A stretch of 53,923 bases of DNA from the NCBI RefSeq assembly GCF_017104965.1, contig NZ_JAAGPR010000048.1, positions 1 to 53,923 of the forward strand, given 5' to 3'. The stretch comes from Paraburkholderia sp. Ac-20340 (GTDB lineage Bacteria > Pseudomonadota > Gammaproteobacteria > Burkholderiales > Burkholderiaceae). Under the pieces are notes generated by a model. The model saw nothing but the letters and a program-made list of their open reading frames with translations. It had not been told where the DNA came from and did not search any database. This document shows positions 35,972 through 44,890 of the stretch, one piece after another. Numbering within the stretch: position 1 is the first letter of the stretch; every line of letters starts with the position of its first letter. A program made the translations under genes and the position numbers.

Positions 35972-38332
35972 ATGCACTTCAAACAGAGACTGGTGCGGCG
36001 CGTGTTGCCGGCGTTGATCGCCGAAGCCTGCGCGCTGTACGCCAGCCATGCATTCGCCGCCGATGCCGCCACCAGCGCGGCTGCCAGCGCCGTCGTCGCG
36101 CAAACCGCCGCAGCGAACGACGACGCCACGAAGCCCCTGCGCGCCGACGCGCTGCGCCGCGAGCAGGCGCTCAAGGCCGTTTCGGTCACGGCCACGCGCG
36201 GCGGCACGGCGGACCCGAATCGCACGGCGGCCACGGTCTCGGTCATCACCAGCGACGATATCGACGAAAACAACGCCAGGGACGTCAAGGACGCGCTCAA
36301 GTACGAGCCGGGCGTGGAAGTGCGTCATTCGGCGTATCGTCCGTCGGGCATCACGGGGTCGTCGGGGCGCGCGGGCAACGAAGGCATCAATATCCGCGGT
36401 CTCGAAGGCAACCAGGTGCTGCTGCTCGAAGACGGCGTGCCGCTGCCGCAGTCGTACGCGTTCGGCTCGGGCTCGGCTGGGCGCGGCGATTATCTGAATA
36501 CGGATCTTTATCAGCGCATCGAAGTGCTGCGCGGCCCGACCTCGGCGCTGTACGGCAGCGACGGTCTCACGGGCGCGGTCAATTTCGTGACCAAGGACCC
36601 GAGCGATCTGCTCTCGATCTACAACAAGCCGACTTACTTCTCGCTGAAGGCCGGCTACGATTCGACCGACCGAAGCTGGGGCTCGACGGCCACGGCAGCA
36701 TTCGGCGGCGACGTGGTGCAGGGCATGATTGCGCTTTCCGGTCGTCACGGCCATGAAACCGACAACAAGGGCGACAGCAACACGCTGGGCTCGACGCGTT
36801 CGGAAGCGGACCCGCTCACGTACAACAATCGCAGCGCGCTCGGCAAGCTGGTTTTCAAACTGACGCCGCGCGACACGCTGAAAATAACTGCCGAAACACT
36901 GAATAACGCGAATTCAAGCGATGGACTGTCGCAACTCGGCGGTGCCTATACGTGGAGCGGCTACACGGCGAACCGCTATGTGACCGGCAACGACGTGAAC
37001 AGCAACCGCGTTCAACTCGATTACGATCATAACGACGCCACCAATCCTTATTTCCAGCAGCTACATGCTTCGTTGTACTACCGGAATGCGTCGACGCGGC
37101 AAACGCTCGATATCGGCGGCGTGAATTCGAGTGGCGCGACCTCATCGCGTTCGCGCACCAACGACTACGGCGACAACATTCTGGGCGGCAGCGTCGTGGC
37201 CGATAGCGCATTCGCGACCGGCTTCCTGGAACACAAGCTGACTTACGGCTTCGATGCCAGCGTCTCGCACTACAGCACCTCAAGCTCGGCGGGAACGGAG
37301 TGGACAACGGCGTCGTCCGGCTACCCGGAAGCGTTCCCGAAAACCACGCAAACGAACTTCGGCGCCTTCGTGCAGGACCAGATCCGCTGGAACAAGCTGA
37401 GCATCGTGCCCGGCCTGCGCTTCGACTGGTACAACATGACGCCGCACCCGGACGCGACTTATGAGTCGATGTCCGCAGCGTCGACGCAGCCGACCACCAC
37501 ATCCACCGGCAACGCCATTTCGCCGCGCATTGCGGTGCTTTACGAAGTCTCGCCTGCGTTCGTGCCGTACGTGCAGTACGCGCATGGCTTCCGCGCGCCG
37601 TCGGCTTACCAGGTCAACAGCTTCTATAACCCCGCGGGCTCGTACGGTCTCTATTACCAGCAGGTCGGCAATCCGAATCTGAAGCCCGAAACCAGCAACT
37701 CTGTCGAAGTGGGTCTGCGCGGCAAGCTGGGCGTGGGCCACGGTCAGGTGAACTACAGCGCCGCGGCTTTCGCGGGCCGCTATAGCAACTTTATCGACAC
37801 CAAGGTGATTGGCGGCAGCATGACGTCGGCGACCAATCCGTACACGGTGCAGTACGTGAATTACTCGAAGGCCTCGATTCAGGGCCTGGAAGGCAAGGCC
37901 GACTGGTACGTGAACGACAGCCTCGAAGTGAAGGGCGGCTTTGCCTGGATTCACGGCACGGAAACCAAGGACGGCGTGACGTCGGGCCTCGACACGGTGC
38001 CGCCGCTTGCGGTGGTGCTGGGCGTGAAATACGCGCCCACCGAGCGCTGGTTCGCGAGCGCCGACCTCACCTACAACTCGCGCAAGAGCAAGTCGACGAT
38101 GTCTACCTCGTCGTACTACTCGACGCCGTCGTACACGATCCTCGACCTGCACGCGGGCTACAACATCACGCGCCACGTGAGCGTGACGGCCGGCATCGAC
38201 AACGTATTCGACCGCAAATACTGGATCTGGAACGACGTGCGCGGACTCGCGGACAGCGACGGCGCGGCGAAGATCGACGCGTACACGGCGCCGGGCCGCA
38301 ACTTCAACGTGGCGATGAAGATCGACTTCTGA
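35972..38332 (+). CDS. hmuR: TonB-dependent heme/hemoglobin receptor
   Basis: 786 residues: signal peptide ending ASHAFAAD (~residue 30), plug domain (~65-195: VSVTATRGGTADPNRTAATVSVITSDDI, NIRGLEGNQVLLLEDGVPLP, IEVLRGPTSALYGSDGLTGAVNFVTKDP), and a 22-strand barrel ending NVAMKIDF. The receptor hallmarks FRAP (residues 540-543) and NPNL (567-570) are present. It takes heme from host or free sources across the outer membrane. Unusually, no histidine lies between FRAP and NPNL, where ShuA/HemR have a heme ligand; several tyrosines are there instead. First gene of the Fur-boxed hmuRSTUV run. Confidence 0.93.
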   Translation: MHFKQRLVRRVLPALIAEACALYASHAFAADAATSAAASAVVAQTAAANDDATKPLRADALRREQALKAVSVTATRGGTADPNRTAATVSVITSDDIDENNARDVKDALKYEPGVEVRHSAYRPSGITGSSGRAGNEGINIRGLEGNQVLLLEDGVPLPQSYAFGSGSAGRGDYLNTDLYQRIEVLRGPTSALYGSDGLTGAVNFVTKDPSDLLSIYNKPTYFSLKAGYDSTDRSWGSTATAAFGGDVVQGMIALSGRHGHETDNKGDSNTLGSTRSEADPLTYNNRSALGKLVFKLTPRDTLKITAETLNNANSSDGLSQLGGAYTWSGYTANRYVTGNDVNSNRVQLDYDHNDATNPYFQQLHASLYYRNASTRQTLDIGGVNSSGATSSRSRTNDYGDNILGGSVVADSAFATGFLEHKLTYGFDASVSHYSTSSSAGTEWTTASSGYPEAFPKTTQTNFGAFVQDQIRWNKLSIVPGLRFDWYNMTPHPDATYESMSAASTQPTTTSTGNAISPRIAVLYEVSPAFVPYVQYAHGFRAPSAYQVNSFYNPAGSYGLYYQQVGNPNLKPETSNSVEVGLRGKLGVGHGQVNYSAAAFAGRYSNFIDTKVIGGSMTSATNPYTVQYVNYSKASIQGLEGKADWYVNDSLEVKGGFAWIHGTETKDGVTSGLDTVPPLAVVLGVKYAPTERWFASADLTYNSRKSKSTMSTSSYYSTPSYTILDLHAGYNITRHVSVTAGIDNVFDRKYWIWNDVRGLADSDGAAKIDAYTAPGRNFNVAMKIDF

Positions 38333-38387
38333 TGCGCGCCAATCGAACGCTCGACGATATTCAATTCATGCAACAGGCAGGACCGAT

Positions 38388-39503
38388 ATGACGCAAACCT
38401 CTCAACTAGCCGATGCGAATTCCGCTGCGCTGGCACTGCTGCGCGAGGCCTTTACCGAGCTTCGCACCGCGCGCAAGCTGCGCCATCGCGAAGCGGCGGC
38501 GGAACTGGGCGTGAGCGAAGGCGAAGCGCTGGCGGCTTTCGTCGGCGAACATGTGGTGCGGCTGGGCGCGCAAAACGCCGATCAATTCGCCGCGCTGTTC
38601 GAGCAGATGCCGCTGCTCGGCGAGGTCATGGTGCTCACGCGCAATGACGCCGTCGTGCACGAGAAAACCGGCACTTTCGGCACAATGAGCCGCACCGGGC
38701 CGGTCGGATTGACGGTGGGGCCGGCCATCGATCTGCGGATTTTCTACGCGAAATGGGCGTCGGCGTTTGCAGTGCGCGAAGTCCATGACGATGGCGTGCG
38801 CAAGAGCCTGCAGTTCTTCGACGCGCAGGGCGTGGCGATCACCAAGGTGTATCTGCGCGATGCCAGCGATCATGCAGCCTTCGACGCACTGGTCGCGCAG
38901 TATGCCGCACCTTCGCAGGAAGCGGGGCTGAGCGTTGAAGCCGCACAGCCGCGCGCGCCGCAACGCGACGATGCGCAGATCGACGTGGCCGGTTTCCGTG
39001 CGGCGTGGAGCGCAATGAACGATACGCACGAATTCTTCGATGTCCTGCGTAAATTCGGCGTGGCGCGTTTGCAGGCGCTGCGTCTTGCCGATAAAGCCTA
39101 CGCAGAGCCGATCGCGCTCGATGCGATCGACGCCTTGCTCAACGACGCGGCTGGCACGCAACTGCCCATCATGGTGTTCGTCGGCAATCCCGGCATGATC
39201 CAGATTCACACGGGCCCGGTGCAGACGATCCGCACGATGGGACCGTGGCTCAATGTACTCGACGCGGATTTCAACCTGCATCTGCGCACGAATCTGGTTG
39301 CGCACGCATGGGTCGTGCGCAAGCCGACCAGCGACGGCATCGTCACGTCGGTCGAACTGTTCGATGCAGCGGGCGAAAACATCGCCATGCTGTTTGGCGC
39401 GCGTAAGCCTGGCCAGCCGGAACGCGAAGACTGGCGCGCGGTGGTGCAGCGGCTCGCGCGTATCGAGCGTCCCGAATCTGCAAATGAAGGAGTCAACGCA
39501 TGA
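38388..39503 (+). CDS. hmuS: Heme-degrading/heme-trafficking protein HmuS
   Basis: 371 residues, two tandem HemS/ChuX-type halves (about 15-190 and 200-350). The second half mirrors the first, with IDLRIFYAKWASAFAVRE against LNVLDADFNLHLRTNLVAHAWVVRKPT. This cytoplasmic protein accepts heme from the HmuTUV importer and degrades or stores it. Length agrees with HemS/ChuS (~345-370). It starts 55 bases after hmuR, and its stop overlaps the hmuT start by 4 bases. Confidence 0.94.
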   Translation: MTQTSQLADANSAALALLREAFTELRTARKLRHREAAAELGVSEGEALAAFVGEHVVRLGAQNADQFAALFEQMPLLGEVMVLTRNDAVVHEKTGTFGTMSRTGPVGLTVGPAIDLRIFYAKWASAFAVREVHDDGVRKSLQFFDAQGVAITKVYLRDASDHAAFDALVAQYAAPSQEAGLSVEAAQPRAPQRDDAQIDVAGFRAAWSAMNDTHEFFDVLRKFGVARLQALRLADKAYAEPIALDAIDALLNDAAGTQLPIMVFVGNPGMIQIHTGPVQTIRTMGPWLNVLDADFNLHLRTNLVAHAWVVRKPTSDGIVTSVELFDAAGENIAMLFGARKPGQPEREDWRAVVQRLARIERPESANEGVNA

Positions 39504-40432
39504 GCGACGATCGTTTCGATGTGACACGCCGACGCCTGCTGATGGGCACGGGCGGTCTGCTGCTCGCGGCCTCGGGCGCGGGTTTCGGGGGACTGGCGCG
39601 GGCAACCGAAAAGGAAACCCGTCAAGCCGCTAACAGCGCGAATGCCTCGCGCGTGGTCGTGATCGGCGGCGCGCTGGGCGAGATCGTTTATGCGCTCGGC
39701 CGCGCCAATACGCTTGTGGGCGCCGATACGACCTGCACCTGGCCGCAGCAAGCGCAGGCGCTGCCCAAGGTCGGTTATCAGCGCGCGCTATCGGCGGAAG
39801 GTCTGCTTTCGCTGCAGCCGACCTTGATTCTCGCCTCGGCCGAAGCGGGACCGCCAACGGTGCTGCAACGCGTCGCGGAGACGGGCGTGAAGGTCGTGAG
39901 TTTCGGCGAAGGTCACGATGTGGCATCGGTGCGCGAGAAAATCATCGGCGTGGCGCGTGCGCTCGATGCCGATAACGCGGGGCAAACCTTGCTCGCGCGT
40001 TTCGACCGTGCGTGGAGCGAGACTTCGGCACGCGTGGCCGAAGCACAGAAGAGCGCGAAAAACCCGCCGCCGCGCGTGCTGTTTCTGATGAGCCCCGCCG
40101 GCAATCAGTCGATGGTGGCGGGGCAGCACACCGCCGCCGACGCCATGCTCGCCTACGCCGGCGCGCGCAACGCGATGCAGGGTTTTTCCGGCTATCGCGC
40201 GCTCACGCCCGAGGCGCTCGTGGCCGCTCAGCCGGACATCGTGCTCACCACCGACGACGCGCTTCAAGCCGCTGGCAGCAAACAACGTCTGCTCGATGCA
40301 GCAGGTTTCGCGCTCACACCCGCGGGGCGCACGGCACGCGTGGTCTCGCTCGACGCGCTGTTCCTGCTCGGTTTCGGCCCGCGCCTGCCCGAGGCGGTGA
40401 GCGCGCTCAACCGCAGTCTCGCGCAAGCGTGA
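39500..40432 (+). CDS. hmuT: Periplasmic heme-binding protein HmuT
   Basis: 310 residues, with an N-terminal TRRRLLMGTGGLLLAASGAGF segment resembling a twin-arginine or Sec signal. The mature part is a class III solute-binding protein: SRVVVIGGALGEIVYALGRANTLVGADTTCTWPQQAQALPKVGY (N lobe), a linking helix, and ATPEALVAAQPDIVLTTDDAL-like C-lobe motif. It carries heme from HmuR to the HmuUV transporter. ATG 39500 overlaps the hmuS stop. Confidence 0.92.
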   Translation: MSDDRFDVTRRRLLMGTGGLLLAASGAGFGGLARATEKETRQAANSANASRVVVIGGALGEIVYALGRANTLVGADTTCTWPQQAQALPKVGYQRALSAEGLLSLQPTLILASAEAGPPTVLQRVAETGVKVVSFGEGHDVASVREKIIGVARALDADNAGQTLLARFDRAWSETSARVAEAQKSAKNPPPRVLFLMSPAGNQSMVAGQHTAADAMLAYAGARNAMQGFSGYRALTPEALVAAQPDIVLTTDDALQAAGSKQRLLDAAGFALTPAGRTARVVSLDALFLLGFGPRLPEAVSALNRSLAQA

Positions 40433-40461
40433 CGGCATGGACGGACGCTGATCGCTTCATC

Positions 40462-41598
40462 ATGACCAGGCAAACTCTTCGACTCGCGCGGCCCACGGCG
40501 GCCGCGTCTCCCGTTGCGCGCGGCCCGCGTTCGCGTGCGCCGCTGGTGTTCGCGGGCCTTGGCGCGCTGCTCGCAGCGACCGTGCTCGCGGCCGTGTGCA
40601 TGGGCGCGTATCCCATCTCGCCGGCGGCGCTCTGGCAGGCATTCATGAGCGGCGATCTGCACGCGGGCGCGCAGGCCGACCGGTCCGCGCTCGTGCTGCT
40701 CGAACTGCGTCTGCCGCGCGTGGCGATGGCGCTGCTGGTGGGCGCCGGGTTCGGTGCTGCCGGTAGCGCATTGCAGGCGTTGCTGCGCAATCCGCTCGCC
40801 GACCCCGGTTTGATCGGCGTATCGAGCGGCGCGGCGCTGGGCGCATCGCTGCTGATCGTGTTTGGTGCGGCGCTGCTGCCGCATCTGGGCGCATTCTGGC
40901 CCGCTGTATTCGCAGGCGGCATCGCGCCGGGCTCGAGCCAGCTCACGGCGATCGCGGCCTTCGTGGGCGCGCTGGGCGTCACGCTGGGCGTGTACCGCAT
41001 CGCTTCGTCGAACGGCCGTGTGGTCTTGCCGATTTTATTGCTCGCGGGCGTGGCGGCCAATGCGCTTGCAGGCGCGGTGATCGGCGCGCTCTCCTACGTG
41101 GCCAGCGATGCGCAACTGCGCTCGCTCACGTTCTGGAGCCTGGGCAGTCTCGCCGATGCAAAGTGGTCGACGTTGAGCGCGATCGCCCCGTTCGTGATCG
41201 TCGGTATCGTGACGATGGCAGCGCATACGCGCGCGCTCAACGCCATGCAGCTTGGCGAACTGGAGGCGCACTATCTGGGCGTGCCAGTCAAACGTGTCAA
41301 GCACTCCATACTATTGGCGAGCGCATTGACCGTGGGCGCGCTGGTGTCGAGCACGGGGCAGATCGGCTTTATCGGCCTGGTGGCCCCGCATTGCGTTCGC
41401 CTGCTGTGCGGTCCGGATCAGCGTGTGGTTTTGCCCGGCGCGATGCTGCTGGGCGCGCTCCTGACCGTGGCTGCCGATCTCGCCGCGCGCACGCTGGTTG
41501 CGCCCGCCGAAATCCCGTTGGGCGTGCTCACTGCGCTGCTCGGTGCGCCATTCTTTATCGTCCTGATTCTGCGTAGCCGGCGGCATTTCGGCGGATGA
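40462..41598 (+). CDS. hmuU: Heme ABC transporter permease HmuU
   Basis: 378 residues from ATG 40462. A GTG at 40429 overlapping the hmuT stop (GTGA) is an alternative that would add 11 residues. FecCD-type permease with about ten membrane segments. Family motifs: LRLPRVAMALLVGAGFGAAGSALQALLRNPLADPGLIGVSSGAALGASL and GALVSSTGQIGFIGLVAPHCVRLLCGPDQRVVLPGAMLLGA. It forms the inner-membrane channel for heme together with HmuV. Confidence 0.94.
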   Translation: MTRQTLRLARPTAAASPVARGPRSRAPLVFAGLGALLAATVLAAVCMGAYPISPAALWQAFMSGDLHAGAQADRSALVLLELRLPRVAMALLVGAGFGAAGSALQALLRNPLADPGLIGVSSGAALGASLLIVFGAALLPHLGAFWPAVFAGGIAPGSSQLTAIAAFVGALGVTLGVYRIASSNGRVVLPILLLAGVAANALAGAVIGALSYVASDAQLRSLTFWSLGSLADAKWSTLSAIAPFVIVGIVTMAAHTRALNAMQLGELEAHYLGVPVKRVKHSILLASALTVGALVSSTGQIGFIGLVAPHCVRLLCGPDQRVVLPGAMLLGALLTVAADLAARTLVAPAEIPLGVLTALLGAPFFIVLILRSRRHFGG

Positions 41599-41627
41599 GC
41601 GCGTTAAAAAACCTGGCGAAATAAATC

Positions 41628-42440
41628 ATGCTTTCGATTCAGAATCTGCGCATCGGTTACCGCGGAAGGCCGCTCTTCGACGACTTCTCGCTGAGCGTTG
41701 CGCCCGGAGAGTTTGTCGTCGTGCTCGGGCAGAACGGTGTCGGTAAAAGTACCTTGCTCAAGGCGCTCGCGGGCGACTTTACGCTGCAGGGTTTTCCAGA
41801 CCGCGAGAGCGGCGGCACGCTCACACTCAATGGCGAAGACGTGGGCCGCATCGCGCCTCAGCGTCTCGCGCAATTGCGCGCCGTGCTGGCGCAGAGCGTG
41901 CCCAACAGCTTTGCGGTGTCCGTGAGCGAAGTCGTGCAACTGGGGCGCTACGCGCATATCGACGGCGCAGCGATGCCGTTTTCCGTCGATGTACTGGTGC
42001 ACGACATGCTGGCGCTCGCGGGCGTGGCGCCGCTGGCGCATCGCGACATCACCACGCTCTCGGGCGGCGAATTCGCGCGCGTGCAGTTTGCGCGGGCGCT
42101 GGCCCAATTGTGGACGCTCGATAGCCACCGCCTGCCGCCGCGCTATCTGCTGATGGACGAACCCACGGCGGCGCTCGATCTGGTGCAGCAGCACCGGCTT
42201 TTCGCCACCGCGAGAAGGCTCACGCGCGCATGGAATATCGGCGCGCTGGCGATTGCGCACGACTGCAATCTCGCGGCGCGTCACGCGGATCGGCTCGTGC
42301 TGATCGGCAATGGCCGCGTGATCGCCGACGGGCCGCCGCGCGAAGTCATGCGTACCGATCTGCTGGAGCGCTGCTATGGCGCGCCGATGCAGATTGCGGG
42401 CGCCGATGAAACCAGCGTGGCAAGCATCTTTCCCGCATGA
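41628..42440 (+). CDS. hmuV: Heme ABC transporter ATPase HmuV
   Basis: 270 residues: Walker A GQNGVGKST (residues 34-42), signature LSGGEFARVQFARAL, Walker B YLLMDEPTAALD and the H-loop histidine in AIAHD. It powers heme import through HmuU. Starts 29 bases after hmuU and ends the operon; a convergent membrane-protein gene begins 21 bases beyond its stop. Confidence 0.95.
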   Translation: MLSIQNLRIGYRGRPLFDDFSLSVAPGEFVVVLGQNGVGKSTLLKALAGDFTLQGFPDRESGGTLTLNGEDVGRIAPQRLAQLRAVLAQSVPNSFAVSVSEVVQLGRYAHIDGAAMPFSVDVLVHDMLALAGVAPLAHRDITTLSGGEFARVQFARALAQLWTLDSHRLPPRYLLMDEPTAALDLVQQHRLFATARRLTRAWNIGALAIAHDCNLAARHADRLVLIGNGRVIADGPPREVMRTDLLERCYGAPMQIAGADETSVASIFPA

Positions 42441-42461
42441 AACCGGCGTAATCAAGCAAGC

Positions 42462-42932
42462 TCAACTGGGCTTGAACACCATCAGGAAGTAGACCAGCAG
42501 CATCGCGACGAAAGCCGGATAGCCGAGCCATTCCCACGTCTTCGCGTATTGCCAGTAACGCGCGGGCAATACCGTGGCGTGGGATTCATGCGCTGCCTGC
42601 GCGAGTTCGGCCAGACGCAATTGCAGCCACACCACCGGTAACCAGCACGCGCCTGCGAGCAGATAAAGCGCCATCGCCGCCAGCAGCCACGGACTACGCC
42701 ACGGCCAGCCCGCAGCGTGTGCGAGCCAGACGCCGCTTGCAGGCTGGAACAGCACGGCGGGCGTGGTGAACCACCAGTCCGCGCGCACCACCAGTCGCGC
42801 CACTGCGGCAATCACGGGCACCGAGCGCGTGCGATTGGCGAAGTAGAGATAGAACGCGGTGCCGAAACCCGTGCCCACGAGCAGCACGGACGAGAGGATG
42901 TGCAAGGTCTTGACGACAAGATAGACGTTCAT
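42462..42932 (-). CDS. DUF2269-family integral membrane protein
   Basis: 156 residues with four membrane segments (about 8-30, 55-75, 80-105, 130-150). The N terminus MNVYLVVKTLHILSSVLLVGTGFGTAFY and the central HAAGWPWRSPWLLAAMALYLLAG are typical of DUF2269, a family with no known function. It starts at 42932, overlapping the stop of the SDR-DoxX gene (ATGA), so the two are co-translated and likely work together in the inner membrane. Confidence 0.8.
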   Translation of the reverse strand: MNVYLVVKTLHILSSVLLVGTGFGTAFYLYFANRTRSVPVIAAVARLVVRADWWFTTPAVLFQPASGVWLAHAAGWPWRSPWLLAAMALYLLAGACWLPVVWLQLRLAELAQAAHESHATVLPARYWQYAKTWEWLGYPAFVAMLLVYFLMVFKPS

Positions 42933-44182
42933 GATCGCGAGTCCTCGCTGAAGAGGACGAATAGAAGCGTGAGGATCGGCAGGTTCTTGAGGATTGGGCC
43001 GAATGGGTCGGTGAGCAGTTCGGGCAACGCGATGGCGATGATCGCGGAATACACGACGATCAGCGCGATCTGCGCGAGCCATAGCCGTCGCCCAGGGCGT
43101 AGCAACGTGGCCACGCCGAAGCCAAAATCGAGCGCGGACGCCGAATAAAGCGCGGCCAGCGCGATCGTCCCATGCAGATGAACACGTGCGAGCAGTGCGA
43201 GACTTTGCGCCTGCGGATGAAGCCACGCGCTCACGATCGCGCTCCAGATCCACGTCACCGCCAACGCGAATCTAAATAATAAGGATCGCCAGGTTTCCAG
43301 CGCTTCGCGACGCAAGGCCAACGCGTCGTGCGTGATGAACTGGCTCAAGCCGAGTGGCGCGCGCCCCAGTACGCGCGTGGTATCGGCAACGTCGGCGGTG
43401 CTGCCGGACTGCAGCATGCGCCACGTGTCGCGCGTCAGCATTGCGCCGGGGATGCGATCGCAAAGAACAGCGGCGGTGCCAATCAAGACGCCAGGCATGG
43501 CAATGCGCGACGCGGGCGCGAATCCAAGCGATTGCCGAAAAATCGCCAGCATCTCGCGATATTCGACTTCCTCGCCACCGACAATATCGAGCGTCTGACG
43601 CGCCGGGGTATCGGCTTCGAGCAGACGGATCACGACTTGCGCGAGATCGTCGGCGTGAATGTGGCGCAGCAATTGATGACCGCCTGCCGGAAGCACGTGC
43701 AAAGGCAGGCTCGCGAGCGCGCGAAAGAAGCGCGACGACGCACCGTTCGGCCCATACACCAGCGCGGGCCGCACGATCTGCCACTCGATCGGCAGGCTTT
43801 GCAGATGACGGTCCGCGGCGCATTTGCTGGCGAAATAGCGCGTTTCGCCCGTCTGCGCGCCTAATGCCGATATCTGCACGACACGCTTGACGCCAGCCTG
43901 CGCGCACGCGTCGAACAATGCGATCGGGCTGCGCGTATGGATGGCGTCGAACGTCTGGGTGCGCGTTTCCAGCAGAATACCGACGGAATTGATCACGGCG
44001 TCGATGCCTTCAAGTTGCGTGCGCAACGTTGCAGGGTCGAGACCGGTGGCGAAATCCATCTGCATCTCATTGGGCTGAGTAGCGCGACGCACGCCTTTCA
44101 CAACACGATGGCCTTCGCGTTCCAGCCATGCGCATAGCGTTCCGCCGACAAAACCGTGTGCGCCGCAAACGAGGATTTTCAT
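42929..44182 (-). CDS. NAD(P)-binding SDR-type protein fused to a DoxX-like membrane domain
   Basis: 417 residues. The N-terminal ~280 residues are an atypical extended SDR: nucleotide-binding GAHGFVG (7-13), NSVGIL, QISALGA, and Tyr116/Lys120 in YFASK as the possible catalytic pair. The last ~130 residues hold about four membrane helices resembling DoxX (HLHGTIALAALYSASALDFGFGVATLLRPGRR). It should be a membrane-anchored redox or quinone/lipid-modifying enzyme; the reaction is unknown. Coupled to the DUF2269 gene and preceded by an operator palindrome 41 bases upstream of the start. Overlaps with ubiquinone-linked NDUFA9-like proteins in the SDR part are possible. Confidence 0.85.
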   Translation of the reverse strand: MKILVCGAHGFVGGTLCAWLEREGHRVVKGVRRATQPNEMQMDFATGLDPATLRTQLEGIDAVINSVGILLETRTQTFDAIHTRSPIALFDACAQAGVKRVVQISALGAQTGETRYFASKCAADRHLQSLPIEWQIVRPALVYGPNGASSRFFRALASLPLHVLPAGGHQLLRHIHADDLAQVVIRLLEADTPARQTLDIVGGEEVEYREMLAIFRQSLGFAPASRIAMPGVLIGTAAVLCDRIPGAMLTRDTWRMLQSGSTADVADTTRVLGRAPLGLSQFITHDALALRREALETWRSLLFRFALAVTWIWSAIVSAWLHPQAQSLALLARVHLHGTIALAALYSASALDFGFGVATLLRPGRRLWLAQIALIVVYSAIIAIALPELLTDPFGPILKNLPILTLLFVLFSEDSRS

Positions 44183-44222
44183 CAGCGATTCTCCCTTTGT
44201 CTGTTTTGGCTATTGTTACTGT

Positions 44223-44244
44223 TATTTCTGTATAGACAGAAATA
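44223..44244. promoter_or_regulatory. Operator palindrome ahead of the SDR-DoxX gene
   Basis: TATTTCTGT (44223-44231), ATAG, ACAGAAATA (44236-44244): perfect 9-base arms, 4-base centre. The same 22-base core occurs at 44843-44864 by the regulator gene. Probable GbsR-type regulator site, 41 bases upstream of the SDR-DoxX start. Confidence 0.75.
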
Positions 44245-44251
44245 TACGGGC

Positions 44252-44277
44252 AAAAAAACGCGGGCACGGCGGCCCGC
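44252..44277 (-). terminator. Rho-independent terminator of the GbsR-type gene
   Basis: On the minus strand, stem GCGGGC/GCCCGC (44272-44277 with 44260-44265, 6-base loop) is followed by a run of seven T (complement of 44252-44258). It lies 14 bases past the regulator stop and separates its transcript from the SDR-DoxX pair. Confidence 0.75.
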
Positions 44278-44290
44278 CTCTACGTTCGTC

Positions 44291-44818
44291 TCAAGGTTTG
44301 CGGCGAATCACCTTGCTGAGCTTCGCACCAATGCCTAGGGTCTTCATCAGCGTTTCCGGCTTCAGACGCAGCATCTCGTCGGACCAGGTCGTCAAGGTTT
44401 CCATGAACACCAGCGTGTCGCGAATGCGCTGCTCGGTTTCGCGGCTTTCGTTCTTGATTTCGGGGCTCGTGAGCGTGTCGCGCAGCACGGTCAGCGTGGG
44501 ATCGATTTCGCGCTGGCGGCGGCCTTCGACGATCAGCTTGAACAGTTCCCAGACATCCGTGGAGGTTTCGAAATGATCGCGGCGGTCGCCCATCACGTGG
44601 ACGACTTTTGCCAGCCGCCACGACTGCAACTCTTTCAGACTGGTGCTGACGTTCGAACGCGCGACGCCTAACGCCTCGGCAATTTCGTCGGCGGCGACGG
44701 GGCGGCCCAGCAGATAGAGTAGGGCGTGAATCTGCGCCACGGTGCGATTGACGCCCCAGCGCGAGCCCATTTCGCCCCAATGCAGGATGAATTTTTCGGC
44801 GGTCGGTGTGAGTTCCAT
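44291..44818 (-). CDS. GbsR/MarR-type transcriptional regulator
   Basis: 175 residues from ATG 44818; an in-frame start at 44854 would place the leader inside the operator and is less likely. The winged helix at ~25-90 reads MGSRWGVNRTVAQIHALLYLLGRPVAADEIAEALGVARSNVSTSLKELQSWRLAKVVHVMGDRRDHFE, the GbsR subgroup (choline/betaine, OpcR-type) of MarR. The C-terminal helical part includes ERQREIDPTLTVL-like and ETLTTWSDEMLRL segments. A large perfect palindrome in its promoter and a copy upstream of the next gene imply autoregulation plus control of the SDR-DoxX/DUF2269 pair. Confidence 0.9.
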   Translation of the reverse strand: MELTPTAEKFILHWGEMGSRWGVNRTVAQIHALLYLLGRPVAADEIAEALGVARSNVSTSLKELQSWRLAKVVHVMGDRRDHFETSTDVWELFKLIVEGRRQREIDPTLTVLRDTLTSPEIKNESRETEQRIRDTLVFMETLTTWSDEMLRLKPETLMKTLGIGAKLSKVIRRKP

Positions 44819-44834
44819 GGAGCAGACTCTATGG

Positions 44835-44872
44835 GCTTCAGTTATTTCTGTCAAGACAGAAATAACTGAAGC
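44835..44872. promoter_or_regulatory. 38-bp perfect palindromic operator at the GbsR-type promoter
   Basis: Arms 44835-44852 and 44855-44872 are perfectly complementary over 18 bases with AA at the centre; the core is TATTTCTGT-N4-ACAGAAATA (44843-44864). It starts 17 bases upstream of the regulator's ATG. The lack of any mismatch, and the second core copy at 44223, make it a strong operator candidate. It could also form a hairpin ending the leftward gene that stops at 44891, but no T-run follows on that strand. Confidence 0.8.
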
Positions 44873-44890
44873 GAGCCACCATCGGCGAAA

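Noticed and set aside
40429..40461. GTG start for hmuU overlapping the hmuT stop
   Set aside because: Possible (GTGA) but the ATG at 40462 is the more usual start; kept only as an alternative.
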